A DNA stretch of 64,000 nucleotides from Megalonaias nervosa (Eukaryota > Mollusca > Bivalvia > Unionida > Unionidae): assembly GCA_016617855.1 (NCBI GenBank), contig JAECUM010016856.1, positions 43,501 through 107,500 of the forward strand, given 5' to 3'. A program made the position numbers and the translations under genes. Numbering within the stretch: position 1 is the stretch's first letter; each line of letters begins with the position of its first letter. Positions 23,559 through 35,443 of the stretch are shown here, piece after piece. The notes under the pieces are model-generated. The model was not told the origin of the DNA and did no database searches. It saw only the letters and a list, made by a program, of their open reading frames with translations.

Positions 23559-25454
23559 TGTACAATGATATCGACAAAATTTGAGGTAAAGTGTTGACGA
23601 GTGGGAAAACTAACTTTCATAAATCGATTGGATTTTTAATATCAACTTAAAAAGTCATTCACAGATCCAGTGGTATCCGATCACAGTTAAGTCGTAAGTA
23701 AAATGATGTTCGCCGATGAGTTGTTTTCTCCATGTCTACTAGAATTTTAGCTGCCATTCTATTTTAGGGCAAACAGACTTGCACATAACTGACTTATAGC
23801 AACATTTATTGCTTTTTAATATACATTTAATGGTACAATGTGCTACAGTACAAAGCATTTCCCTTTTTTTTCATTGACTGATATAAATAAATTTTCTGAT
23901 ATATAATACAGCCAGATTTAAAATTTGCAGACAAACAGGGGTGCAGAGCTAAGATCTGATGCTCAAGGTCTTTAATACTTCCCCATCTAGGAGATGGTAG
24001 CTTGTTAGGAGCAAAAAGAAAACAATACACGGGGGTGAGGGGGCGCGTTGAAGGGCTTAAGGATTAGAACAAAGCCCTGTGTCGTGCGAGTGAGAAAATT
24101 TTAGAGTAAGTTTATCTGTACAACTTGGTATAATATCAGTTTCATTACCCTCAGAAATAACGATGAAACGTGTTTCTATAAACTGATGGAATGAGATTTT
24201 TTTCGGATTAAAACAATAAACCATGCTATTTGTAAATCGAGGCTCCATTTCCAAAATAAATAAAGATGTCACTTCAGTAGAAAGTCCACAATAAGAATTC
24301 AGTGTTGTGCATTTTGAAGGAAAAGAAAAAGATTAAAAACAGACCAATATGAAGGTGTTTCACAATGGAAGGCAGAAGCGATACACAGTAAAATTCACTC
24401 TCTTACAAAATTGTGCTAAGATCAATATACATTAGTACTATTCTTGCCAAAAAGGCAATATGCATAAATCCTACTCTTGTCAAATGGCCGAAGTATGCTT
24501 GAATACCAAATATAAAAGACTGTTACTAATATAAACTTTCTCTTGATCTTTATAATTATGCAGGTTTCAAATACCAATTCTATTTCTGTCAATGAATTGG
24601 GGATGGTTAACCCGGGTATAGCCTAAAAGCGAAAGAATGAAAGTTTTTCATGTGAATACAGTGCAAAAGAGGAAAAAAAGTATTTTCTCATCAGATGTGA
24701 AGAATGATTCAGGGGAAAAAAACAAAAAAAAAACAAACAACGAGCAAAACAAAACAAAACCAACAGACCACACTGTCCTTTAAATTTATACATATCTAAC
24801 GACTGTATTATTTTACAACCAACAAGAACGCATGTAGATAACACATTAGTAATAACTTACCTTTGTTTACTTGTCAGCCAAATATGAACGGTGTATAGTT
24901 TTGGGTCGCATATTATACCTAACCAATCAACGTCATTACAATTATTTGGATAGTCACTAAAATAACGCAACGCACACGTTGACAGCATGCTTGCGAAACC
25001 TGTACGCCTGACTTGTCTATTTTTTCCTTGAAGTTTATGGGATTTGTTCTAAAAGAAAACGATTTCAGTAAAATTTATATAAGTCAATGCGACGTCAGTT
25101 TGAAAAGAACGAGAAAAATATAAGAGATTTACTAATGTAAAACAAACTCTTGGGGGTTCCGGTCATCAATAAATGTAATTATGGCTATGAAAAATTTGTC
25201 AAAAGCGGACGTTTTTGGTAAGGTATTAGAGATATTATCAGTTTCTCCTTTTAGCTGATTCGTCATGTTGACTTGATATTTTTTCATTCGCAAAAGTGTT
25301 CGTAAAGACAAGTTCATGTTGCTATATATGTATTTATTAACATTTTATCTATTACACAAACCCGCAGACATGTCGAACATTTATTTACTAATCTGACTTC
25401 ATTCACACAAAACTACTATTTTGACATCTTAGTGTTACTGTCCTTGTGCATGTG
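23559..25454. other. Intergenic, no supported gene
   Basis: Only short frames. A splice-donor-like sequence on the minus strand at about 24860-24866 (AAAGGTAAGT) hints that a minus-strand exon could be present, but I cannot support one. Confidence 0.5.
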
Positions 25455-25781
25455 TGACCGGTCCGGTGGCCTAGTGGTTAGAGCGTCCGCCTCGGATGCG
25501 GGAGGTCGTGGGTTCGATCCTCGGCCGAGTCATACCAAAGACTTACAAAATGGTACTAACAGCTGCCTCGCTTGGCGCTCAACATTAAGAGGTTAGTATT
25601 AGGACTGGTCGGCCTGGTGTCAGGATAATGTGACTGGGTGGGACATCATGCTACATGTCTGCGGCATGATGCCCCAGTGCTAGACATCACTATAAACTGC
25701 CACACTGCAGACATCGTAGCGATATGACTGAAAAATTGTTAAAGCTACGTTAGAAATCCAAATCACACAAACACACACACA
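25455..25781 (+). mobile_element. tRNA-derived SINE, family A (copy A5)
   Basis: The head GACCGGTCCGGTGGCCTAGT is followed by B box GTGGGTTCGATCCTC, the body and a (CA)n tail. A perfect 12-bp duplication CTTGTGCATGTG lies at 25443-25454 and 25782-25793. It is among the best preserved copies. Confidence 0.93.
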
Positions 25782-25793
25782 CTTGTGCATGTG

Positions 25794-27084
25794 AAATAAA
25801 AAATCCCCCCCCCAACCCCCCCCCCCCCCACAAACAAAGCAAACCGAGACGTGTTCCAGCGGAAACTTGTTGATATTCATTCGAAACAGCGAAACTATCA
25901 CGTGACATTTTTTGAGTTATTGCATCGTTTTGGTGTAGAATTTGACACTAGAGTATATTGACAAATTAATGAATTACTTACAATCTAATTCATGGAAGCA
26001 GACGACCAGGAATTGCGAAATATGCCAATAACAACGTATTTCCTTTTTCGCCACATTAATCGAAGCCCTTAATCCTGAATCGCCGACATCACCAATTGGG
26101 CGAAAACAAATTAGAAGTAAGACACTAGATATAGAGAGCATAAACTTATTTAACCATTACTTGCCTAGTGACCTAGACCCTTAAAATTGTAATCATAAAC
26201 AGATAGTCTCAGATATATATATATAAGAGCTCTAGTTCATAAGACATGAGTCATCGTCCTGAAACTGGTGTTTTGTAGTCAACTGATGGACGGATAATAC
26301 ACATAACATACTTGAATATACTTTCATAAATATTGTAAGACAACTCATCTTTGAAAACTTGCTATATGTCTCTGGAATGGGGCCTGTAATAATAAAACTT
26401 AAGTAACGAACATTCTTTGCAAAGAAAATATATGCTTGACGTAAAATATAGACAGTTACTCTAAACGTCTAAAGTTACTGACTTTGTGAACTCTGCAAAG
26501 TGGATGATTGTCGTTGTCGTCTTATGATTTTGTCTTTATCAGCATGTGTGAAACAGGCATTAAGTCAAAGAACTCTTAGACGTTTGCGAAAATTATTCTG
26601 TATGTTTGACCGAAAAACATAACAATGAACTGAAAGCGACATTTATTTCATAAGAGCAAGATCGAAACATTCTCCAACAATAGGGGCTCCAATTAACATT
26701 ATTTGTAAAATGACATATTGGCGATAACTAGTATGCCGTATATTTCAAGAGTCACGTCAATTTAAATAATTATAGATTTCTTTTGTTACTCCACATGAGA
26801 AATATGTTCGCCAATTATTCACAATTTGGTAGTGGTAATTATGAAATGCTAATTGTTGTATTATGTGAGGAATGTTGAAACTATTTAAACAGAGTCTAGT
26901 CTTTATTCAAACAAAGGGGATATAATGAAACCAATTCAGAAATATCGAATTTGTACCAAAAAAGCATTCGTACTCTGCGTCACTTAAAACGTTATCATAT
27001 ACTCGGTATGGGTTATGGAGGGTGTGATTTGCATTGTTTGTTTGCGTGATTTATGGTTTCTTCTTGTGTTTAAAGGAACGTCCT
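25794..27084. other. Intergenic, no supported gene
   Basis: It begins with a poly-C run (about 25804-25829) next to the SINE tail. Beyond that it is ordinary AT-rich sequence with no recognisable feature. Confidence 0.6.
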
Positions 27085-27190
27085 TAAGGTTATATAGTGC
27101 CGAGGCGAGTAAATTGCCTTGCACAGGAATATGATTCGAACCAGCATCTTTCTGGTTGAGAGTTCAATACTGAAACCACTGAGCCACTAT
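27085..27190 (-). mobile_element. tRNA-like SINE head, family C (fragment)
   Basis: On the minus strand GTGGCTCAGTGGTTTCAGTA resembles an A box. About 40 bases later TGCTGGTTCGAATC is a near-perfect B box. The spacing fits a tRNA-derived pol III promoter. The downstream body does not match families A or B, so it is probably a separate SINE family, truncated. Confidence 0.6.
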
Positions 27191-27522
27191 GAATTTGAGC
27201 GAATCGTAAACTCCTGACTCTAAGGGTCAACTTTTTGCATTAGTTTCAATTGTCTTTGTATATATTTCCTTTCTTCGGACCATATACTAACAGTACTAAG
27301 ATCTATTGGTTCCGTTACTATAACAAATTATACAACCAAGGAAGTAGGATTCAAACGGATTTTCTCGAAAAATAATATGATCATTTTCATGGAAAAATTT
27401 CACTTTTTTAAGTTTTACAAGGCTTGAGCAATATGTAGAAGCATCCATTAGATCATATCGTTGACTATCTGTTCTCTTCAAACCGCAATCCTCACTCAAA
27501 AACCCAAACTAAAACCTAATTA

Positions 27523-27533
27523 CACACACACAC

Positions 27534-27616
<83 letters not shown>
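27523..27616. repeat. (CA)n microsatellite
   Basis: About 46 CA dinucleotides with one G interruption near the start. Confidence 0.98.
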
Positions 27617-27620
<4 letters not shown>

Positions 27621-28180
27621 TATGTTGGAAGTTTGTTTTAGGTTCAGTTTAAATGAACGTTAACCATAATCCATTTTGTTCAACAAGGAAACAAATGTCC
27701 CATCACCAGTGGCTCATTTCCCCATTAAACTGCCTATTGCAGTAAAATTGTAGGAGCGGCTGATTTTTTAGTATGAAAATTGACTTTCTTAAGAAATTTA
27801 TTTATTTTGGAAGAAAAAACTCTAGTTAAGGCCATTGTTTTTAACTTTCTTTTTTGCGGGGGAAGGGGCAACTCTTAAAGTGCCTAGGGGCGGCAAAGTG
27901 GTACATCCATCATTGCCCATCACAAGGCCATTGTACAGTGAAGTCCGTGAAGACAAGGCTATACATGTGTCATCAACATACATATATCTTTACTTTGCTG
28001 TACCTTATTTGCCATGATTTGGTTGTGTGCAACATAAATATTGTCTGGATGTCAGCTATTTGAGTAGTTTTAGATTTGGATTCTCACGATATTCTTGTCA
28101 GTAAGTTACCATGTTATAGATGTCATGACCACACAATGGTTCCATTCATATTTAAGTGATACGAGGTAATAAGTCTCCAT

Positions 28181-28850
28181 ATGAAATTTGCACCCTGTAC
28201 AGTTTAACAAAAGGTATGGTGTTCATCAAAGCTCTGTATTAGGCTGTGTCAACTTTTTTGTATTTATTAGTGGTCTTCTCTGTATTCCATATACAAATAC
28301 TCACATGTTTGCAGATGATGCAGATTTCTTTGCATATCTTAATACTGTTTATACCCTGGAATGCAAATTATATGTAAATAAGGAATCTAAGACGAACTGC
28401 ATGCTTATTGGAACACCGAAAACGTATAAAGTTAAAGAAAAAAGATAGAGCTAAAGATTATCTATCGAACATAACAGGATAAGAACCTTTAGGTGTAGTC
28501 ATTGTCAAAATTCTCAGCTTGGTTAAATATTCAGTCAGTGTCTGTAGTCCCGCAAATCTAAAATTTTAATTGCTTAGTAGAATAAGAAATATCTGACCAA
28601 GGATTCAAGAATTCTTTGCTATCATGCTTATATACTTCCAATGATTGACTACTGCTCATTCACACAGAGAAATTGTGCTGAGTTTTAACAGAACAGAATG
28701 TACATGTTTTACATGCGGGAACTCAACTGGTTTATTTTTTATTTTTTTTTTAATTTTTTTTTTATTCCCGTCTGATGCCATCAGTTGATCTGTTCAAAGA
28801 ATTAAGATGGCTAAGTTTGGGAGATAACTGAAAACGTTTATGGTTTTTAA
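28181..28850 (+). pseudogene. Non-LTR retrotransposon reverse-transcriptase remnant
   Basis: The frame at 28188-28448 reads YGVHQSSVLGC..., a decayed form of the LINE motif GVPQGSVLGP, then HMFADDADFFA, which is the FADD catalytic motif of reverse transcriptases. Further out of frame, stop-ridden sequence to about 28850 still shows C-terminal LINE phrases such as VDLFKELRWLSLGD. The spacing between motifs is shortened, so part of the palm is deleted. It is a dead fragment of a Jockey/CR1-like LINE, clade uncertain. Confidence 0.75.
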
Positions 28851-28995
28851 ATGTATCAAAATAAAACTGTTCCCGCAGAATTATTTTTTTTTGGGGGGGG
28901 CGAGGCAAGCATATTCTGGTCGGCTGTTAGTGCTCCCCCCGGCCCCATGTGTGGGTGCCCATGGTTACAATCTATTTATTTAGTTACCCTCTTAA

Positions 28996-28998
28996 AAT

Positions 28999-29034
<36 letters not shown>

Positions 29035-29086
29035 GTTGTTGTTGTTGTTGTTGTTGTTGCTAGTGTTGTTGTTGTTGATGATGATG

Positions 29087-29150
<64 letters not shown>
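28996..29150. repeat. Compound trinucleotide microsatellite with inverted halves
   Basis: (ATT)n is followed by (GTT)n, GATGATGAT, (AAT)n and (ATT)n again. The ATT and AAT blocks are reverse complements and could fold into a hairpin of more than 25 bp per arm. Confidence 0.95.
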
Positions 29151-29159
29151 GCGATGTAG

Positions 29160-30067
29160 TTGCTCCGAAGTATACCACATCATATGAACTTGTAAAATTG
29201 CGGTATCTTAGTCACATGACAGTTTTTTAGATATACGATAATAAGCTCAGCTTTGAATGATAATTACAGTATACAAGCAGGACACATGAGGAAGTTTTAC
29301 CCATTGCAATTGCTCGTAACATTAAGTATTGAAAGTAATAGCTCAACACATCCGGCCGTCATCGGACACAGATTCTCTATTGAGAATACATCATTCCTGT
29401 CATGGCTATGTGCACAGGGTATGTTACTATTTTTTTCATTGTCCCTCGCACCGATCGTCTAAAGTTGAACCTAATTTTGAAATGGAGATATCTGATAGAC
29501 ACCGTTCGATGACATACAGTTCAGGCACTTTCTGGGACGGTTCTGAGTTGGGTTGTTTTTTTTTTTTTTTGCATCGCCGCCATAGATTTTAGTTCATTTG
29601 CCTTATGTTTAGACTACGATATAAATACCAACTGATACATCAAAGAACGACAATTGCGTAATATGTAAGACGTTACTTTTATCCATTAATTTACAGCTGT
29701 TGTAGAACAGTATATACATTTTTCCCTTGTGCTTATTTGTTTGTTGTGTAAAAACAATGTCGAATTGTTTCAAACAGAGCTTTCGGGGTACACAATTCCA
29801 TATAATGCAACCCAAACGGATAACGAAAGCAGGTCTGGGTGCACACGAATCAGTATATAGTCAACAGCCGGAAGAGAAAGTACAACTCTGCCCCTGAAAT
29901 TGAAGTGTCAAGTTATGCTCCGATTTTTGTATTATATTGTAATAAATATGGAGTATGCGCATTTTATTATAGCGCCCCGTTTTGAGGAATTCTCAGATTT
30001 GTGTGATTACTTGTTTGATTATTGGAATTCGGTGCAATGGAAATATTCCTTAGCCTGGAATAATTTT
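29160..30067. other. Intergenic, nothing recognised
   Basis: No frame or repeat that I can support. Confidence 0.6.
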
Positions 30068-30075
30068 CTAATTAC

Positions 30076-30261
30076 TTGGTTGTTGTTGTTGTTGTTGTTG
30101 TTGTAGGGTTTAATGCCATTTTTCAGCACAAGATAGGCTGTGCATGGCGGCCAGTATAACTGGTGGAGGACGAACCCTGGAAAACCCCGGGAAGAACCAT
30201 CGACCCACGAGAAGCTACTGGCACGCTTTCTCACGTATCCACGTTAGCCGAGTCTGAGACG
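30076..30261 (-). mobile_element. tRNA-derived SINE, family B, 5'-truncated
   Basis: The minus strand contains the family body (GAGAAAGCGTGCCAGTAGCT, GGCATTAAAC) and a (CAA)n tail, but the tRNA-like head is missing. The flanking duplication CTAATTAC lies at 30068-30075 and 30262-30269. Confidence 0.88.
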
Positions 30262-30269
30262 CTAATTAC

Positions 30270-31287
30270 ATGGAGTAAACGTCACGAAGTGAAGTGTTAG
30301 TAAGTTTCCATGATGCCGTGGTTCACTTTTAGTGAATTCAGGTCAAAACCGCACGAGTGTCCCTGGCTGGAGTACCATAGTGCCTATTAAAACCTAGTGG
30401 TGTGCATTGGTGGTGTGACTGCAGTGGCAATATTTACGGTAGGAGACCGGTAAATTACACAAAGAAATAAACAAGAATGGACTCGGCAGATACCGTTTTT
30501 GTCGCCATGGTGGTAAATGTGATGCAGTTGTACTGGCGAAATGTGCCTTGAAACCATGAATTGACTAGCCTAAGGTGGCGTAGTTAAAATAGTTCCCTGT
30601 GTAAGGGGGATGGTTCTATAGTTTCTACGGCGTGAACTGCTGACGGTACGGAAAGTTGATAGATATTTGGCAAGTTGTGAGATTTGTGGTCTTGCATTGA
30701 TTAGAGAAAAATTTATGTATAGAATGGACACGTCGGGTTTTTTAATTTACAAATGAAGTTGTATAGAAGTCTTTGAAAATTTGGGGTAAACTTATGACTT
30801 CTAGCGGAATCGCGCCAGGGTTTGACGCCGCTCGGTCAAGCAAATATCTCTTGCTTGTAACAATATAATGCTCTTCTTTGCCGAAATTCAAGAGCTTAAT
30901 TCAAATAAGTAAAAACAGTGATACAAGAAATAATAGACCGCAGAAGAGTACAAATTTATTTTCATGGCTAGAAGGGGCCGTTGTATCAATAGAACTGAAG
31001 CTAGCTCATCTAAAACGTCTGTTGACTGAAATATGCAAGGGGGGTTGGGGTTGGGTGGGTGGGTGGGCAAGCCATTGAGTTTGCACTAGAGCTGAGCACG
31101 AATGAACTGAAGCATTTCCTAGGGTAAGTTTTTCTTAATGTTAGGTGGTTAACATGCTTTAGAAATGTTTAAATTGGAGAAGCTTCCGAGAGCTCCCCAC
31201 ACGTATATGCTCCATCCCAGAGACCCCATGCCTAATGATTTACCCTCCCACATAAACTATATTCCTGGATCTGCAATGTTTCACTGA
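30270..31287. other. Intergenic, nothing recognised
   Basis: No supported gene. A short G-rich run GGGTGGGTGGGTGGG lies near 31054. Confidence 0.55.
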
Positions 31288-31296
31288 GATGCATAT

Positions 31297-31331
<35 letters not shown>

Positions 31332-31335
31332 TTAT
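31288..31335. repeat. (TTTA)n microsatellite
   Basis: About 11 tandem TTTA units directly upstream of the next SINE. Confidence 0.95.
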
Positions 31336-31340
31336 TTAAT

Positions 31341-31677
31341 CTCTTTCCGGTGGCCATATGGTTAGAGCGTCCGCCTCGGATGCGGGAGGTCGCGGGTTCG
31401 ATCCCCGGCCGAGTCATACCAAAGACTTTAAAAATATGGTAGTAACAGCTGCCTTGCTTGGAGCTCAGCATTAAGAGGTTAATGTTAGGACTGGTCGGCC
31501 TGGTGTCAGGATAATGTGACTGGGTGGGACATCATGCCACATGTCTGCGGCATGATGCCCCAGTGCTAGACATCACTATAAACTGTCACACTGCAGACAT
31601 CGTGGCGATATGACTGAAAATTTTTTAAAGCTACGTCAAAAATCTAAATCACACACACACACACACACTCACACACA
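31341..31677 (+). mobile_element. tRNA-derived SINE, family A (copy A6)
   Basis: The first bases of the head are altered (TCTTTCCGGTGGCCATATGG), but the B box GCGGGTTCGATCCCC, the body and the (CA)n tail are well preserved. No clear duplication is visible because the left flank is the TTTA microsatellite. Confidence 0.9.
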
Positions 31678-32127
31678 TGAATATTTACTTGACAGTAATT
31701 AAGTGATCAGTTGTGTAATTAAGAAACTACTTGTGGCCTACATAGTCGTACAACCATGCATTTTATGTAGTTTGGATGCTACGTATGACTCCAAACATAC
31801 TGCGCCTGGTAATGCTATTATTTATCGGAGATTTCATATACATACACTTTCTTCTGTATTTATCCATTAATACACAAGTGCTCACACTGTAAAATACATT
31901 TAATCTGCTTCTTAGTCTTTACGAAATTAGTAGGTGGCCATAGCGAGTTGAAGTTAGACTCTTATCAATTTAAGGAAGTATCTCCAGTTCAGTATATCCT
32001 ATATCTGCTATAGGCTTTAATCTCTCCAGTCCTTCTTCCTGTACTCAAGTCTGTGGTACACATGTATATCACGCCATGTATATCATATCAAACAAAACTG
32101 TGAAGTAAATGTGCCTAAAAGTTTCAC

Positions 32128-32290
32128 ATCTGATACCAGGTCTCTGATAGATTAGAGAATAGCAAAGTCACATCTTGTAACATGTCTCTTGTAGATTAGA
32201 GAATAACAAAGTCACATTTTATAGCAGGTCTCTTGTAGATTAGACAAAGACACAGTCGCATCTTATAACAAATCTCTTGTACATTATGCA
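32128..32290. repeat. 57-bp tandem repeat, about 3 copies
   Basis: Units contain GTCTCTTGTAGATTAGAGAA and AACAAAGTCACATCTTATAA with moderate divergence. Confidence 0.8.
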
Positions 32291-32459
32291 AAGAAAAATG
32301 TTAGCGTGGTTTTATTTCTATGACTTTCACATTACGATCAATCAGTTTATACGAAGAGTGTTAAAGTTATATCCATAACCTGCACACCCTATAAAAACAC
32401 ACCCCTATCAACCCCCCCCCCATTACACCCCTATCAAAACACACCCATATCAAATAGTT

Positions 32460-33005
32460 TATGGTAAGAGTGTAAATGTTATTTAGCCTAACAAGCAGTT
32501 TATGTTATAAGTGTACAAATAATTTCCATTACATTCACATCCCTATCAAGCAGTTTGTGCAATGAGTGTGCAAATCATTTCCATTACATTCACATCCCTA
32601 ACAAGCAGTTTGTGTAATGAGTGTACAAATCATTTCCATTACGTTCACATCCCTAACAAGCAGTTTATTTTATGAGTGTACACATAATTTCCATTACGTT
32701 CACATCCCTAACAAGCAGTTTATGTTATGAGTGTACAATTCATTTCCATTACATTCACATCCCTAACAAGCAGTTTATGTTATGAGTGTACAAATCATTT
32801 CCATTACGTTCACATCCCTAACAAGCAGTTTATGTTATGAGTGTACAATTCATTTCCATTACATTCACATTCCTAACAAGCAGTTTGTGTAATGAGTGTA
32901 CAAATCATTTCCATTACATTCACATCCCTAACAAGCAGTGTATGTTACGAGTGTACAAATCATTTCCATTACGTTCACATCCCTAACAAGCAGTTTACAT
33001 GAAGA
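32460..33005. repeat. 56-bp minisatellite, about 9-10 copies
   Basis: Units of CATTACGTTCACATCCCTAA followed by CAAGCAGTTTATGTTATGAG and TGTACAAATCATTTC, largely above 90 percent alike by eye. The edges are more diverged. Units are contiguous, with no spacers. Confidence 0.93.
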
Positions 33006-33296
33006 GTATAAACATTATTGCCCCTATTCTATTTTAAGGGTGTTCAGTTCATTTCTATAACAACCATGCCCCTATCGAGCAGATTTTGAGAAGAGTGTAC
33101 ACCCTGTCAAGCGTTTTATTTTGTTTATTTTTTTGTATGTTTATTATTTCCCGTATATAGGAAGCACTAGGTCAGGCAACCACCCCACTGACAACCTCAC
33201 AATTCAATATAAATGCACATTACTTTACAGGGAATAATGATTAGCACCAGTACATAGAATTCTATTTCTAAACCCAATACATAATTTAATATTGGT

Positions 33297-33339
<43 letters not shown>

Positions 33340-34028
33340 ACAAGTATTTATTGTAACCAATTTCTACAAGCAAACATACCTACACATATACAATTATATA
33401 CACATACCAGTACATATGTAGCCATACATACATACCTACATACCTACATACTCATATATGCTCATGCATGTATGCATGATTCAACATTCACTTATTACAG
33501 GGTTTATACAGTAACTATTTTCTCTACACATTTGACAATATTTACATTCTGTTATCATTTTCAATGATTATTTTCTCTGATTAACATTCTCCCAAATAAA
33601 AATATTATGTTTAGGAGACAATTATTACTTTAACAATTTATTGCATTGACACTCTTGCAATTACTCTGCTTTTGTAGATGTGTGTATTATATAACCAGTT
33701 CATTTTTCCTTTCTAATATACCCAACAACAAAATAAACGAGGCCATACCTCCATCACTGCACAAATGCGAAAATTTCATATATGGACATATCTTATTTAA
33801 AATTGCAGTTGTGGTTTGAAAATGTAGTGAGACATATGTATAGTTGCTATTTGTCATCTAACTTTTTCCATGTACAATTGATATTTGTGTAATATTTTTC
33901 TGACATGTTGTAGAACCTCATTTTTTTTTTTTATTTTTTTTTAAATGGGCAATGTTTGTTTATCATTATTAAATCTACATTTATAGATACATGATCTCAC
34001 TTGCAAGAAAAGGAGATTTATCTCAGTA
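33006..34028. other. Left flank of the integrated virus; (GA)n microsatellite
   Basis: (GA)n at 33300-33338, otherwise AT-rich sequence without supported genes. It ends where the terminal repeat of the Polinton-type element begins. Confidence 0.7.
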
Positions 34029-34209
34029 AGCAGCAGGGAGGGTGAACAGACCACTTGCTTGGATTGTTACTTATTAAAACAAAATTATTGTCTCAATAGT
34101 CAACAACGATAAACCCCCACCAACTGGGTTACTTCATTTTTGACCTTCGTTCCACGCGTGTTTGTTTACTCGCGGACAACTTACTTTTGGTCGCACCCTC
34201 TCTGCTGCT
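34029..34209 (+). repeat. Left inverted terminal repeat of the viral element
   Basis: It begins AGCAGCAGGGAGGGTGAACA and ends CGCACCCTCTCTGCTGCT. Both the outer 19 bp and inner phrases such as GTTTACTCGCGG have counterparts in the inverted right repeat (49604-49849). The middle is diverged and about 65 bp shorter. The ATPase stop codon lies 8 bases inside the repeat's inner edge. Confidence 0.75.
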
Positions 34210-34216
34210 CTGGTTT

Positions 34217-34900
34217 TTATCCAAAGATTTTATCAAGACCTATACGATACCTCGACCTAGGATCATGTAAATTTATTGTGATAAATCCGTGTGGAATAGC
34301 TTGCGCCGCTGAAAAAAAGTTTTTGAATTTAATCATGTCCATGTCCCCTGAACAACAAGTCTGATGAATGTTTCGCAGAGTATGTGTATCGACTCTATTA
34401 AACACAATTAAAATATTGCAGTTATCTCTGATCACTTTGGGTATTTGTGTGTAGCGCTGTGTAACATAAATCACGTCGGTATTTTTGTGTCTGCATCGAG
34501 AAAATATCCAAGCTAGATTTGATTGTTTGTCCAGCATCACATCATCATATACTACTAGGTTATTAATAAGTCCATCAAGATCATCCACAGATGGCGCTTC
34601 ATCAATATTGGTAATAAAATCAATAATATCATTACCGTCTTCATCCCTTTGATTTATGTCAAGGAACTTTGCATTTTCATTAAAATCTTTAAGTACTTCA
34701 TAACATCTCTGATCATCTACAGATGGCGCTACTAAATATAAACTATCCCACTTGAGCCATCTCATTATCAGATTAAGCAACAATTGCGTCTTACCAGACC
34801 CAGATGGGCCAATTATCATCATCCTGATAGAATTCGGTAGCGCTGGATGATGCTTGACTGGCTCCTGCTTTCATGTTGCTGAGAAGTCAATTATATCCAT
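34217..34900 (-). pseudogene. Genome-packaging ATPase (FtsK/HerA, A32-like), early nonsense codon
   Basis: This motor pumps viral DNA into the capsid. The intact 201-residue stretch (start ATG at 34822) has Walker A GPSGSGKT at residues 5-12 and Walker B NLVVYDD at 88-94. The sensor-like QRYTQIPKVIRDN follows. Walker A is unusually close to this start. Upstream in the same frame lie a plausible earlier ATG at 34898-34900 and a lead-in of the kind other family members carry before Walker A (HPALPNSIR). That lead-in is cut by an in-frame TGA at 34871-34873. I infer that the original start was at 34900 and that the stop is a disabling mutation; a short protein from the internal ATG remains possible. 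It is the leftmost gene, reading toward the left terminus. Confidence 0.85.
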
Positions 34901-35424
34901 TTGATAAATAATATACATTTTTATTGTGTTAGATGTAGAGCACCCACCCCCACCACTGGATTAACAACAATAATAGCAAAAAATAGAAAGCGTGCACTGA
35001 CAGGCAAGTGTGTGAAATGTGGTACAAAAAAATATAAATTTATTTCCCCTGACAAGTCTACGAAGACAGGTGGTGATAATGCTGCTTCGCTGGGAAATTA
35101 CCAGGAATTCCATGGGCTAAATATTCTGGTGAGAAACATCTTGCTGGATATAATTATTATGGTCCCGGAACCCGACTTGATATTCGACTTGACGAACGAG
35201 ACCATCCAAGACCTGGAGAGTATCCAATAAATGCGATTGATCAAGCGTGTCATATTCATGATGTTGCGTATAAAAGTAAAGATTTACAAGAACGACATAT
35301 TGCAGATGTGAACTTGATTCATGCGTTAAATTCTGTAAAGAATAAATCTCTCAGAGAAAAACTCGCTAGTTTCCTAGTAACATCTGCGACGAAAGGTAAA
35401 CTGGTGTTAGGGGCTGGTAATTAA
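34901..35424 (+). pseudogene. Zinc-ribbon plus phospholipase A2-like virion protein, frameshifted
   Basis: The first frame (34901-35230) starts without an ATG and encodes a zinc ribbon: YCVRC near the start and CVKCGTKKYKF about 30 residues later, a CxxC...CxxC module seen in Polinton and large DNA virus proteins. After a frameshift at about 35090 the second frame, to TAA at 35422-35424, carries a parvovirus-VP1/adintovirus-like phospholipase A2. It has calcium-loop YYGPGT at 35155-35172 and the catalytic His-Asp pair in ACHIHDVAY near 35248-35274. In relatives this enzyme is thought to help virions cross membranes. The missing ATG and the frameshift imply a pseudogene. It is divergent to the ATPase from a shared AT-rich start region. 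Confidence 0.8.
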
Positions 35425-35443
35425 TCAACTGATTATTATCATA

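Noticed and set aside
24850..24880. Minus-strand splice-donor-like AAAGGTAAGT
   Set aside because: No partner exon with coding character could be found.
27523..27616. Open frame of repeated Thr-His
   Set aside because: It is only the translation of the (CA)n microsatellite.
18007..31677. tRNA genes at the GTGGCCTAGTGGTTAGAGC sequences
   Set aside because: Repeated copies with shared non-tRNA bodies, (CA)n tails and target duplications are SINEs, not tRNA genes.
32460..33005. Regular direct repeats, considered as a CRISPR array
   Set aside because: Units are contiguous with no unique spacers and the sequence context is animal; it is a minisatellite.
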